The position numbers were made by a program, and so were the translations under genes. A stretch of DNA of 64,000 nt from Paucimonas lemoignei (GTDB lineage Bacteria > Pseudomonadota > Gammaproteobacteria > Pseudomonadales > Pseudomonadaceae), in assembly GCA_900475325.1 (NCBI GenBank), contig LS483371.1, forward strand, positions 1,302,001 to 1,366,000, written 5' to 3'. A model generated the notes under the pieces. That model was not told where the DNA came from. It worked only from the letters and a program-made list of their open reading frames with translations, and did not search any database. Below, piece by piece: positions 45,628-54,951 of the stretch. How positions within the stretch are numbered: position 1 is the first letter of the stretch; each line of letters starts with the position of its first letter.

Positions 45628-46728
45628 TCACACCAAATGCAGGTGGTTGTCCCAAAGCCCGGCAGGTAAATCCAGCGGTGTGGCGACAAGTTCCGGCTTG
45701 CGGCAATCGTAGAACCGGCAGCGGCCCTGGCCGGAAGTGACCACGAAACCGTCGGAGACCGCGCCTACCCCTGCGCAATCCGGCAGAGGCGCGTCCAGGC
45801 GAACGGCACCGCTGTCCAGATCCCAGATGAAAAAGCGGTTGCCTCTCGGCGCGGTCAAGGCCACCAGACGCAGTTCGCTGTGTACCGCCACGCTGGCGGT
45901 GTAGTGGGCCATGGCGGCCAGTTGCTGCTGATCCACCGGGAATGCCTGGAATGGCTGACCCGGACGCTTGATGGCCAACAGCTCGGCGGATTCGTGGGAA
46001 GGCCCCATGAACTGCTGACCGGCGACTATTGTGCCGTCACTGCCAATACCCAGGTGCCGCACGCTGTTCATCGATTGCCCAAGGGTTTCCTTGCTCAGCA
46101 GGGTACCGTCGCGCTTCATCAGCACCAGGCTTGGCTCCATGGCGTTGAGGTTCATTTCAACCCGGCTCTCGGCTTCGGTACGGATACCGCCGTTAGCTAC
46201 CACCAGCGTCTCGCCATCGGGCATCCACGACACCTGATGCGGACCGATGCCGTGGGTCGGGATTTCACCCGAATGCACCAGTCGGCCATCGACGAATCGA
46301 TAAACACCCAGCAGACCGCGCCCAGGGTCGGTGGTGTCATTCTCCGTGGCGTACAGCCATTCACCGCCGCCGTGTATCACGGCATGCCCGTAGAAATGCC
46401 GGTCGGGCAGCGAGGTGATGGTCTGCAACAGACGGCCGTCGCTCAGATCGATCAAGTAGCTTTCGGTGCCGGGACGGCGGGCGACGAACAACGCCAGATT
46501 CAGCGTCGGGTGGTTGATGATGTCGTGGCAGCGTTGGCCGACCTGGGTTGCGAAGACTTGCTGCCCATCGAGGCGATAGCCCACGGCGTAATGCTTGCCG
46601 TCGCCGTCATCACGGGCCGAGAGCAGCAGCGGGCTTTTGCCTTTTTGCCTGAAAAGGGTCCAGCCGCCCAGCGTGCAGGCGCTGAGCAGCAGACTTCCGA
46701 GGGCCAGGGCCTGGCGTCGCAACATCAT
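45628..46728 (-). CDS. DUF1513 domain protein, beta-propeller-like, iron-locus associated
   Basis: A 366-residue protein with an N-terminal export signal (MMLRRQALALGSLLLSACTL) that includes a lipobox-like LLSAC, so it may be a lipoprotein. The DUF1513 region shows propeller-type repeats such as GHAVIHGGGEWLYATENDT and GIGPHQVSWMPDGETLVVANGG. It is the last of three minus-strand genes after the di-heme and imelysin proteins, a conserved association in Pseudomonas. Function is unknown; the set is generally linked to periplasmic iron handling. The ATG at 46728 has gaggt eight bases upstream. Confidence 0.83.
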   Translation of the reverse strand: MMLRRQALALGSLLLSACTLGGWTLFRQKGKSPLLLSARDDGDGKHYAVGYRLDGQQVFATQVGQRCHDIINHPTLNLALFVARRPGTESYLIDLSDGRLLQTITSLPDRHFYGHAVIHGGGEWLYATENDTTDPGRGLLGVYRFVDGRLVHSGEIPTHGIGPHQVSWMPDGETLVVANGGIRTEAESRVEMNLNAMEPSLVLMKRDGTLLSKETLGQSMNSVRHLGIGSDGTIVAGQQFMGPSHESAELLAIKRPGQPFQAFPVDQQQLAAMAHYTASVAVHSELRLVALTAPRGNRFFIWDLDSGAVRLDAPLPDCAGVGAVSDGFVVTSGQGRCRFYDCRKPELVATPLDLPAGLWDNHLHLV

Positions 46729-46741
46729 GGGTAACCTCGTG

Positions 46742-47806
46742 TCAGTCGCCGTCGTTGGCGTTGAAGCCCAACTGAATGCCCAGCGCCTTGGCCAGTTCGC
46801 CTTCATGCAGGCGGTGCACGACATTCAGGCTGTCGTAGAAAGCGTTGAGCTGCTGACGGCCTTCTTCGCTGGCCAACAGGTCAGCCAGCGGCGGTTTCAG
46901 CGCGGACAACAGTTTGCGACTTGCAGCGTAAGCAGCGTCGATCTTCTCGGCCAGCGGTTTCTGCTCGGCGGGCAACAAGCCACGCAGGCCTTTGTTGTCG
47001 ACACCTGACCAGACGGTTTCGGCACTGGCCAGGCTGGCTTCCAGGCTGCTCAGTGAAGACTTGCTGCGCCACGCATCAGCCTGGAAAGGTTGCGGAGCGC
47101 CCTTGGTCTGGCGACCCAGTGGCGTGCCCAGTTTCTTCTTCAGGCTGTCCAGCGCGGTGACCTGCACCCGCAGCAGTTCGGCGATGGCTTCGTGGGAATC
47201 GGCGTAGCGCTTGTTGGGGAATTTGCTCAATTGCGCCAGCATGCCATCGGTGCTGTTCCAACTGCTGAGAATTTCCTCGGCCAGGGCTTTCTGGCGTTCA
47301 CCAATGGCGGTGAGCAGCGGGCAATAGCGCGCCTTCTGTTCGGCGTTGGCCATGTCGATGGCGGCATCGAACAGAATGTATTCATAAGCCGACAAGCCTT
47401 GCACCACCACACTGGACTTGGCCAAGGCATCGGCGCTGATCTGCGGCTGTGCGGTGACCAATTGCTCAACCTGACGGCCGACGAGGTTTTTCTTGTCCGG
47501 CCAGAACTGCACCTGCCAGGCGCGATTGCCCTCGGCCAGCGGGCCAATCAGCAGCGGCTGCAGTTCGGCCCAGGTCTTTTGCGCATGCAGGAAGTCGGCG
47601 CGCGCGCTGGCCAGATCCGTCTTGCCTTCACAGAACGCCAAAGCGCTGGTGGCCAATTGGCGATCCGCATCAACCCAGCGGCTGTAAGTCGGCAGGATCA
47701 CTTGCTTGGCGATGGCTGCCGAGGTTACCGCTTGCGGGTCCGCTGGCGCACAGGCGCCCAGGGCGAGCGCGGCAAGGCTGGTGAAAAGCAACTTGGGGCG
47801 GAACAT
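46742..47806 (-). CDS. Imelysin-family lipoprotein
   Basis: A 354-residue periplasmic lipoprotein (lipobox LALGAC, cysteine at about 19) with the helical imelysin fold. The family's GxHxxE motif is altered: the corresponding segment reads GLSAYEYILFDA, giving G-x-S-x-x-E, so the histidine is missing. It lies 32 bases downstream of the di-heme gene and 13 bases upstream of the DUF1513 gene, clearly one operon. Imelysins are implicated in iron uptake. The missing His suggests a binding or scaffold role different from the paralogue at 56420-57784. Confidence 0.85.
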   Translation of the reverse strand: MFRPKLLFTSLAALALGACAPADPQAVTSAAIAKQVILPTYSRWVDADRQLATSALAFCEGKTDLASARADFLHAQKTWAELQPLLIGPLAEGNRAWQVQFWPDKKNLVGRQVEQLVTAQPQISADALAKSSVVVQGLSAYEYILFDAAIDMANAEQKARYCPLLTAIGERQKALAEEILSSWNSTDGMLAQLSKFPNKRYADSHEAIAELLRVQVTALDSLKKKLGTPLGRQTKGAPQPFQADAWRSKSSLSSLEASLASAETVWSGVDNKGLRGLLPAEQKPLAEKIDAAYAASRKLLSALKPPLADLLASEEGRQQLNAFYDSLNVVHRLHEGELAKALGIQLGFNANDGD

Positions 47807-47838
47807 GTCCGGCTCCTTATAGTTTTAAAGGGAAGACG

Positions 47839-49266
47839 TCATAACGAATTCAGAAACGCCAGCAGTGCGGCGCGTTGCTCGGCATCAAATGCCAGCACCT
47901 GACGCTGCGCAGCCTGTGCTTCGCCGCCGTGCCAGAGCACCGCTTCAAGCAGGTTACGGGCGCGCCCGTCGTGTAAAAACTGGGTGTGGCCGCTGACCGT
48001 CTGGGTCAGCCCAATGCCCCAGAGCGGTGGGGTACGCCATTCCCGCCCTGTGGCCTGAAACTCCGTGCGGTTGTCAGCCAACTCGTCGCCCATGTCGTGC
48101 AGCAGCAGGTCGCTGTAGGGACGAATCACCTGATCGGCGAGCTCCGGTTCTGCGGCATCGTGGCCAGTCTTGAACTGCGGCGTGTGACATTGCTGGCAGC
48201 CTGCCTTGTAGAACAGATTTTTGCCAGCCAGAACCTGTGGATTTTCGATGTCGCGCCTGACCGGGACAGCCAGATTACGGCTGTAGAACAGCACCAGTCG
48301 CAAGATATTGTCGCTGACCTCGGGCTCGCCGTCGGGGCCGTTGCCGTTGGGCGCCGCGAGGCAGTCGGTTTGCGCCGGCGTGCAGTCGTCGGCCATTTTC
48401 AGGCTGGTGGTCAGGCCCATGTCACCGGCAAAGGCGTGCACGTTCTGCTGATTCAGATTGGGTTGGCCGGCCTTCCAGCCAAATCTGCCCATCGCGACTT
48501 TTTGCTGAGCATCGTCCCAGACATAGTTGGGGCGCCCGGAAATCCCGTCGCCGTCTCTGTCGTCAGGGTCGGCATTGGCCAGGATCGCGGCATCGGGAAT
48601 CGCCTCCAGCAAGCCGAGCCCGATCATGGGCGGCGCAACCCTTACCGACGCGCGAGTTTCAGGATGCATCGGACCGTAGCCCAGCTGCGTGATGCTCAGC
48701 GTCGGCTTGCGCAAGTCAACTTGGAAACCATCACGAAAGCGCACCGGCATCGGCTCATATTCGATACGGACTTTGCCTTCAGGGGCAACACCGGGGACCG
48801 CCATGTCCTGCAATTGCCCGCCATAAGTCGGCTCGGGCAATACGCCGTTCTTTTTGATCAGCTCAGCGTGGCTCGGATCATCGGGGATGGACAGGCGCAC
48901 CAGCGTCGATACGGCATTGATCGCGTCCGGCTCAGGCGGATGGCCTCGACCGTCCTTGATGTGGCAGTTCTGGCAGGCATTGGTGTTGAACAGCGGCCCC
49001 AGCCCGTCGCGAGCCGTGGTGGTCGCCGGCGCAATCACCCAAGGGCTGCGAAAGAAACTGTTGCCGACGCTGAAATCCAGGCGGCGAACCGGCGACAGGT
49101 TCGCTGACGGCAGGGAAAACGCATTGCGATCACGCTTGTTGACCGTCGTATTACCGCCTGCCAGCGCCTCACCCGGCTCTGCTTGGGTGAAACGCGGGGC
49201 GTCATCGCACCCAGCCATCACCAAAGCACCGAGTAAAACCAACACCGCACGCCGCCACGTCACCAT
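47839..49266 (-). CDS. Di-heme c-type cytochrome oxidoreductase (DUF1111)
   Basis: A 475-residue exported protein (lipobox-like VMAGC near residue 20) with two c-type haem motifs. These are CQNCH (about 97-101, in NACQNCHIKDGRGHP) and CQQCH (about 357-361, in AGCQQCHTPQFKTG). This is the DUF1111/thiol-oxidoreductase-like family that sits beside imelysin genes, possibly changing the iron redox state in the periplasm. The ATG at 49266 with caggt upstream is chosen over an in-frame TTG six bases earlier. It starts the three-gene unit, now separated from the icmP-like gene by the effector cassette. Confidence 0.87.
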   Translation of the reverse strand: MVTWRRAVLVLLGALVMAGCDDAPRFTQAEPGEALAGGNTTVNKRDRNAFSLPSANLSPVRRLDFSVGNSFFRSPWVIAPATTTARDGLGPLFNTNACQNCHIKDGRGHPPEPDAINAVSTLVRLSIPDDPSHAELIKKNGVLPEPTYGGQLQDMAVPGVAPEGKVRIEYEPMPVRFRDGFQVDLRKPTLSITQLGYGPMHPETRASVRVAPPMIGLGLLEAIPDAAILANADPDDRDGDGISGRPNYVWDDAQQKVAMGRFGWKAGQPNLNQQNVHAFAGDMGLTTSLKMADDCTPAQTDCLAAPNGNGPDGEPEVSDNILRLVLFYSRNLAVPVRRDIENPQVLAGKNLFYKAGCQQCHTPQFKTGHDAAEPELADQVIRPYSDLLLHDMGDELADNRTEFQATGREWRTPPLWGIGLTQTVSGHTQFLHDGRARNLLEAVLWHGGEAQAAQRQVLAFDAEQRAALLAFLNSL

Positions 49267-49419
49267 AACCAACCTGCAACCAGCCCAAAATCGGGGCGTG
49301 CAAGCTTACCAGTCCTGCCCTTTTTGAATAAGAGGGATTATCGTTTGCCTGATGTGTCGCAATGGGTTGTTACGAATTTTTGGCGTCCTGGGCAGTGTTT
49401 GTTACGAGGGCCGCTTTCG

Positions 49420-50430
49420 TCAGAGAGATTTTTCTGGCTCAGAGATGATGACATGGAGATTTTTAAGGACTTCAGAACCGCTTTGTTTCTGCAAGTCGGT
49501 GCTAGGCCCCTTTCGTTGATCGGGAGGGGTTGATTTTGACCATGCAATCACTGATTGGGGAAAGCCTTTCTTCGATAGGCTTCTGATCCATGAGGCAAGG
49601 TGAATGGGTAGTGTCCAAAATGTTAGGAGGTTGGGGATAACAAAGCATATCAAATACTGTGGATACCAATAGTTTTCCCTATATTCAGTGTGCTGTTGTT
49701 TAAAAGATGCTATTTCGCTCTCTTCAGTTCTGCCTTCCTCCATGTACAGTCGTATAGCCTCCCACTCAGCAAGAGCTGAGCCGAAAGTGACCATTGGGAA
49801 GATATGCCAAAGAGTCTCGCTGGTTACTGAGCATTGCACGCCGATGCGTAGTTCGCAGTACTGGAATGTACCAAACTCGGTGCTTATATCAGTGGTGCCT
49901 ACGCAAGCAATTACTTCTTCCCATGGAGTTATGCTTACATGTTCCCCACGTTTCGTCATGTATGCGACTTCTCTCTTTTGGCGGTTGAAGCGCATGGGTG
50001 GACGTCGGGAGAATTTGTAAGCTATGTAGAGGCATTTGACGAGAACCATAGATGCTATTAAACCGACAGCTGCCCAAGTGATTGAAGAGTCTAGGGTTCT
50101 AATAAATTTATTTACATTAAATGAGTTCTCGTAAATTCGATAAGCGGCAAAGCAGCAGTAGGCGATAACAGCCGCTAAGGACGCAGGAATCATGGCAAAC
50201 CAAAATGTTAGCTGTGAGCCCAACCCCATTGGCTCGACGTCCGAGGGGGCTGTTGATATATCCAAATATACTTCATTGGACTCCATGTGCAGGTGGTGAG
50301 AGCTGAAACCATCGATGCCGACAGGTAGTGGGAGAGGCGCCAAATAAGTAAAGGTTAATTCTGAGTCTGGAGTTTTTGTAACCCAGCCGGCCTGCGGTTG
50401 TGATTGAGGTTTTCGAATTTCGGTATTCAT
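49420..50430 (-). CDS. DUF6708 membrane protein, probable T6SS immunity protein (copy 2)
   Basis: A 336-residue protein with two predicted membrane helices near residues 76-100 and 114-136. A cytoplasmic-type core contains FNRQKREVAYMTKRG, TPWEEVIACVG and EWEAIRLYMEEG, and a further hydrophobic stretch (YLICFVIPNLLTFWTLPI) lies near 260. It is a clear paralogue of the preceding gene, which it overlaps by 4 bases. DUF6708 genes are found with VasX-type effectors. Membrane location and cassette position suggest immunity against a membrane-active toxin. GC content is visibly lower than the genome average. Confidence 0.75.
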   Translation of the reverse strand: MNTEIRKPQSQPQAGWVTKTPDSELTFTYLAPLPLPVGIDGFSSHHLHMESNEVYLDISTAPSDVEPMGLGSQLTFWFAMIPASLAAVIAYCCFAAYRIYENSFNVNKFIRTLDSSITWAAVGLIASMVLVKCLYIAYKFSRRPPMRFNRQKREVAYMTKRGEHVSITPWEEVIACVGTTDISTEFGTFQYCELRIGVQCSVTSETLWHIFPMVTFGSALAEWEAIRLYMEEGRTEESEIASFKQQHTEYRENYWYPQYLICFVIPNLLTFWTLPIHLASWIRSLSKKGFPQSVIAWSKSTPPDQRKGPSTDLQKQSGSEVLKNLHVIISEPEKSL

Positions 50431-51476
50431 ATGGATTTTTCCTCTGTCCTTTCAATACTCTTAAAGTGATCAAACAAGCTCTTCCCTTCACGAAAGCTCC
50501 TACGCACAGCCTTGCTCTGTTTGATCAGCTCTTCACTAGGCTTCTGCCATTGCTCAGGCGGCAGTGGTTTGGACCATTCAATAACTGATTTCGGGAAGCT
50601 GGTTTTCGGCAGACGTTCGACCCAGGCGGCGATGTGGCAGGGCAGGGTCCAACCGCTGCAGAACTGGATCAGCATGAAACCGAACAGGTAACGCACGTAG
50701 GAATGGTTTCCGCGATACACCCGACGGCAAAAGTGGAAGTACGCCACCGTGCCTTCTTCGTGCTCCTCGCTCATCGGTTGCGGCAGAGCGCTTGGGCCTT
50801 CTTCCATATAAACGCGAATGGCCTCCCATTCACTGACCGCCAGCATGAGTGAGCCGGTTGGCACAGTTAGCCACAGTACATCTCCACTATCCGCATCTCG
50901 AAGGCCGATCATCAGAGAGAAGCTGTTGTGCGTGCCGTATTGGGTCACGACTTGGCCGCTGGTAACACAGGCGATGACTTCTTCCCATGGGACAAAGCGG
51001 GGTGATTGGCCGCGTTTTGAGACATAGGCGACTTCGCGACGTTGGCGGTTGAAGCGGATTGGGGAAGAGCTTGTGAGCTTCTGCACCGCTCGTAAAAAAT
51101 AGTACGTATACATTAACGCCAACAAGGTGACAAACGTCCATAAGTACCAATTGGGTAGCAGAAATATTTTTGTTATTTCGAATACTGGAGCACCATATCT
51201 AATGTGTTCCGATATACCCATTCCTATGGCAATTGTGAAGAAAAACATTATCAAGCAAACGATCACGCCTATCCCGCTTCTCGCACCGTATTCCAATGTC
51301 GCCGTCCCCGTGGCGAAGTCCATGTGCTCCTCATTGGTATGTTTATGTAGCTGCTTTGAGCTGAACGCTGCTACTCCGGTTGGTACCGGTATCGGCGCCA
51401 GATAAAAAGCTTCGGTACCTAATTGCTTTTCAGTGTCGCCTGCTCGCGGGAGCCGTTCATATTTACTTAGCGTCAT
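50427..51476 (-). CDS. DUF6708 membrane protein, probable T6SS immunity protein (copy 1)
   Basis: A 349-residue paralogue of the gene at 49420-50430. Shared blocks are FNRQRREVAYVSKRG, VPWEEVIACV, EWEAIRVYMEEG, WTLPCHIAAWVERLP and FPKSVIEWSKPLPPEQW. It has two N-terminal membrane helices (about 71-95 and 110-130) and a later hydrophobic segment. It overlaps the toxin gene end by 14 bases, the tightest linkage in the cassette, which makes it the more likely cognate immunity protein. Function is inferred from position and membrane topology. Confidence 0.77.
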   Translation of the reverse strand: MTLSKYERLPRAGDTEKQLGTEAFYLAPIPVPTGVAAFSSKQLHKHTNEEHMDFATGTATLEYGARSGIGVIVCLIMFFFTIAIGMGISEHIRYGAPVFEITKIFLLPNWYLWTFVTLLALMYTYYFLRAVQKLTSSSPIRFNRQRREVAYVSKRGQSPRFVPWEEVIACVTSGQVVTQYGTHNSFSLMIGLRDADSGDVLWLTVPTGSLMLAVSEWEAIRVYMEEGPSALPQPMSEEHEEGTVAYFHFCRRVYRGNHSYVRYLFGFMLIQFCSGWTLPCHIAAWVERLPKTSFPKSVIEWSKPLPPEQWQKPSEELIKQSKAVRRSFREGKSLFDHFKSIERTEEKSI

Positions 51477-54400
51477 TGAGAAGCTCCCGAGTGATTTGAG
51501 TTTCCGTCAGCATCCTGCTCAATGGTGGCGTCACTGCAGCTGCGGTTATCGGTCTATCGTTGATCCTGTCTGGAGATAGAGGAATACGGTAATAAAGATG
51601 GCCGTCATTAACCTTGAGGTACGTTGACGCGATTGAGGGTCTCACGGCTAGTCGAAGCTGTAATTGAGCCTGGAGCCCCTGCCAGTGATCAGGGATATCC
51701 AATTCAAGGATCAAGGGGTGATGAGAAATTACGCGAGTCAAAGATGCCAGTGCCTCGCCTGCATCCCAGTCATCTGGAGACTTTTGCAGAAGCACACTCC
51801 ATCTCAGAGAAGTGTCGTTGAATGTCGTAAAACTCAGGCCCGGCAACAGGAGGTGTAGCCTGCGTATTGGGCTATCATCGATTGGCTGACGATGAAGACC
51901 TTTATCGATAATTTCCGGCAGTAGGGTTGCCTCAGCAAGCTTTTGCGAGTGAGTTGGCCAGTCCCAGCCTTCGGATTTTGCTCCCCAACAACATCCCTCC
52001 ATCCAGCGCTGCTGATCGTCAAGATTGTTGTAGTTATAGATGGACTCACCACCCAGTTGGAGAGCAGTGAAGGCGAGTCCTAACGGAGTCATACGGGTTG
52101 AAAATTGAAGGAAATGTGCTCCTCGAGTCGCCCAAGCCATACTTGAGACCAACTTTCTATCTGCCTGCAGTGCCGCCCTAACATCCTCGAGAATTCCGAG
52201 CCTCTCAATAAAAGCTTTTCTCGTTATATGAAAGCTAAGTGCTGTATTGCCTAGGTCTCCGGTGACGGCTGATAGCGCTCCAGCTTTTTCTCCCCCAGTA
52301 CCAGTTAAAAAAGCTATTTGCCATTTTCTCCAGTTATCCCAACTGGTCCCAATAGAGCCTATGAGCGTTGCAGGACCAATCATCAGGCCTATGCCTAATC
52401 CCAACCTGCCAAGCTTTACCGCGAGTAAAAGGCCCGCCCTATAGCTCGTTTTCACCGTAACTGCGCGCAGTGCTGTGTCGACCATTGCGATATGCATTGA
52501 TTGATATACAGATAGCGCTGCGGACGCTGCTGTTGCAAACGCTCCGATAACGATCACAAAGCCTTTAATCGTTTCGGTATTTCTCGCTTTGTCCCAAGCA
52601 ATCCAAGCCTCCCTCAAATTCCCAAGCTGCAACACCACCGCCAGCAGCGGCAAAAGCCCGCTCTTGAACGCCGCCGTCCTCGTCCCAGCTGTGTCATACC
52701 CGCCCAAGACTCCCGCCCTCAACCTACGGATCTCATCATTCAGCGCAGCAAGATTCTCAGGGTCAATATCCAACCTCACCCCAATCCGTCCACCATTCAA
52801 CGTACTGGTCGGCGTTATCCCATCCTCCAGCTGCCTCACCACTGCCGCCCGCTGATTGCGGGTTTGCAGTAACTCCTCGGACAAGCGCTGTTTTGCGACC
52901 AGCGCCTGATAACGCTCGTCTTCACTCAAATACCGTTTGCGTGCGTTTTTGTCGTGGAGTTTGCGTTCGGCTTTGAGTCGTTCTTCGCGTTCGAGCAGGG
53001 CGGTGAGGCGGGGGAAGTTGTCGGTGAATTTCTTGACGTCGGCTTCGCTGGCGATGCTCAGGGTGGCGCCTTCCTGTTGCAGGGCGACGAGCATCCCCAG
53101 GCGTTGGGCGCGGTTGGTGTATTTTTTGAAGTCGTCCAGCTCCTGGCGCATTTGCGGGGCATTGAGTTGCGCCTGCATCTGCGCCATCCAGTTCTCCATG
53201 TTCAGCGCGATTGCGGGGATATAGCTGGCGTTGGCGGCTTGATGCAGTGAATGAGCGCGGCCTTCGAGTTGCAGGCTTTTGCTCCAGTGGTTGCCCATGA
53301 TGCGGCCGATATCGGAGGCGCGGGCCTGGGCGCCGGCCAGGCTGTCCTTGAAGTTGCGCATGTCGTCGAGCAACTTGACCACTGCCCCGGCTTTGACCCG
53401 CAGGAAGTCCACATCCAGCCTGCCGTAAAACACGGGTAATACGTAGAACGGCTTGTCGTGGAAATAGCCGTTTATCTTTTCCAGCGCCTCGTCGGTGCGG
53501 CACATATCGCGGGTGCAGTTGTGCTCGGTGGCCAGCGCATTGTTCAGTTGTTCGGGATGGTTGGGATCGAAGTACCAGGCGCTGCGATGGAATTCACCTT
53601 GAATGAACAGCTGTGTGCGGTCGTGGGTGATGGCGTCCAGGCGCTCGGTCCAGCGCTTGAGGTGCAGGCGTTCGCGTTTGAGGTAGCGCTGCATTTCTTC
53701 GTGGCGCACCAGATCGAAAATGCCCCGGGAGCCGAGCCCCACTCCTTGCAGAGTTCCGCGGCTGCTGTCTTCCAGGGATTCGATTTCATCGTTGAGATCT
53801 TTATGTAACGGCTCGCCCAGGGCGTCGATCATTTGCCCTTTTTTGTTTTCCATTTCACGTTTGGCAGCAAGGGTTTCCGGTCGCTCGCGCATATCAGCGC
53901 CGCGTCGGTACGAATAACGGCCGTCTTCAACTTTGGCTAACTCCAGGCCTTTGCTGTTTTCCCAGCGCCATTGGTTGCGCGCGTTGATGTAGTCATAAAT
54001 GTGCGTGCGCTGCTCGGGTGTGGTTTTTTCGAACAGGTCGGAAGTGGCTGCTGTTCGGGGCGCGTTTTTCTCGCCCAGAGTCATCAGCGTGTCGATGTAG
54101 CTGCCCACCACATAACGCATTTCGTTGTTGTGTTGCTGGGTCCAGTGTTCGATCCAGTCGACGACCTTGTCTTGCTCTTCGGCGAGGTCGCGCATGATGC
54201 CGAGGCTGTCTTCCAGCACCAGATAGAGATGATCGAATTGATAGAGCGCGTTCAGCGAGTCCTTCAACTCACCGATATGGGCTTCGCGAAACAGCGGTTG
54301 ATGCTCCCAGACGTAATCCTGGGTTTCTTCCTCGTGCATGTCGGGCGTTGGGCATTGGGGATCAGGTTGCTCGGCCACTTCGGCGAGGGTTTGCTTGATC

Positions 54401-54951
54401 TGTTTTTCCACCCGCAGATGCTTGCCGCCGCTTTCACAGTTCGCTGTCGCCAGATTGACCTGCTGCATGAAGTAAAAACGGTCAGGGCTGCTGTTGATGA
54501 CGTGGGCGCATTTCGCGGCCGTCCATTGCAACTCCGAGTAGGCGACGTGCAGCAGGCTGTCCTTGGGGAAGACAAGGGTTGCTTCGCCCGCCGCGTTGCT
54601 GCGTTCATCCTGAGAGGCATCCTGGCCTCGCCACAGCAGCTTGCTCGGGACGCCATTTTCGACCCTGTATTCGTGCAGATAGCCGGTGCTGTCTTCGATC
54701 ACATACAGAAAACCATCACGGATCAGTCGCAGTCCGATGGGCCGTTGCAGGTCTTTGTAGGGCTGCGCATCGACTTCGCTGCCGAGGCGCTCGACCCGGC
54801 CATAGCGCAAGGGCAGCAACTGGACTTTTTTGCCCATTAGCGGACAGGTGCCGAGGCTGTTGCGGGCGTCCTTGTGGCTGGCGCTTAGGGATTCCCAATA
54901 AGCGCGGTCCACTGCGGACAGACGTTTGTTGCTCATGCCTTCCTGGCTCAT
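51463..54951 (-). CDS. VasX-type T6SS effector, putative membrane-disrupting toxin
   Basis: A 1162-residue protein. The N terminus (about residues 30-170) has the VasX N-terminal-region pattern: CPLMGKKVQLLPLRYGRVER, then PIGLRLIRDGFLYVIEDSTG and HEYRVENG. A long helical middle follows (about 200-740, coiled-coil-rich near 660-720). The C-terminal part has several hydrophobic segments (about 755-775, 790-815, 835-865 and 950-965), consistent with pore formation as in VasX. Start 54951 overlaps the DUF4123 stop; ATG 54936 has a better ribosome-binding site (aggaaggc). The last third is noticeably richer in A+T. Export would need T6SS genes elsewhere. Confidence 0.85.
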   Translation of the reverse strand: MSQEGMSNKRLSAVDRAYWESLSASHKDARNSLGTCPLMGKKVQLLPLRYGRVERLGSEVDAQPYKDLQRPIGLRLIRDGFLYVIEDSTGYLHEYRVENGVPSKLLWRGQDASQDERSNAAGEATLVFPKDSLLHVAYSELQWTAAKCAHVINSSPDRFYFMQQVNLATANCESGGKHLRVEKQIKQTLAEVAEQPDPQCPTPDMHEEETQDYVWEHQPLFREAHIGELKDSLNALYQFDHLYLVLEDSLGIMRDLAEEQDKVVDWIEHWTQQHNNEMRYVVGSYIDTLMTLGEKNAPRTAATSDLFEKTTPEQRTHIYDYINARNQWRWENSKGLELAKVEDGRYSYRRGADMRERPETLAAKREMENKKGQMIDALGEPLHKDLNDEIESLEDSSRGTLQGVGLGSRGIFDLVRHEEMQRYLKRERLHLKRWTERLDAITHDRTQLFIQGEFHRSAWYFDPNHPEQLNNALATEHNCTRDMCRTDEALEKINGYFHDKPFYVLPVFYGRLDVDFLRVKAGAVVKLLDDMRNFKDSLAGAQARASDIGRIMGNHWSKSLQLEGRAHSLHQAANASYIPAIALNMENWMAQMQAQLNAPQMRQELDDFKKYTNRAQRLGMLVALQQEGATLSIASEADVKKFTDNFPRLTALLEREERLKAERKLHDKNARKRYLSEDERYQALVAKQRLSEELLQTRNQRAAVVRQLEDGITPTSTLNGGRIGVRLDIDPENLAALNDEIRRLRAGVLGGYDTAGTRTAAFKSGLLPLLAVVLQLGNLREAWIAWDKARNTETIKGFVIVIGAFATAASAALSVYQSMHIAMVDTALRAVTVKTSYRAGLLLAVKLGRLGLGIGLMIGPATLIGSIGTSWDNWRKWQIAFLTGTGGEKAGALSAVTGDLGNTALSFHITRKAFIERLGILEDVRAALQADRKLVSSMAWATRGAHFLQFSTRMTPLGLAFTALQLGGESIYNYNNLDDQQRWMEGCCWGAKSEGWDWPTHSQKLAEATLLPEIIDKGLHRQPIDDSPIRRLHLLLPGLSFTTFNDTSLRWSVLLQKSPDDWDAGEALASLTRVISHHPLILELDIPDHWQGLQAQLQLRLAVRPSIASTYLKVNDGHLYYRIPLSPDRINDRPITAAAVTPPLSRMLTETQITRELLNDAK

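Noticed and set aside
49325..49350. Fur-box-like sequence upstream of the di-heme gene
   Set aside because: Only a GATAAT half on the minus strand matches; the other half is not supported.
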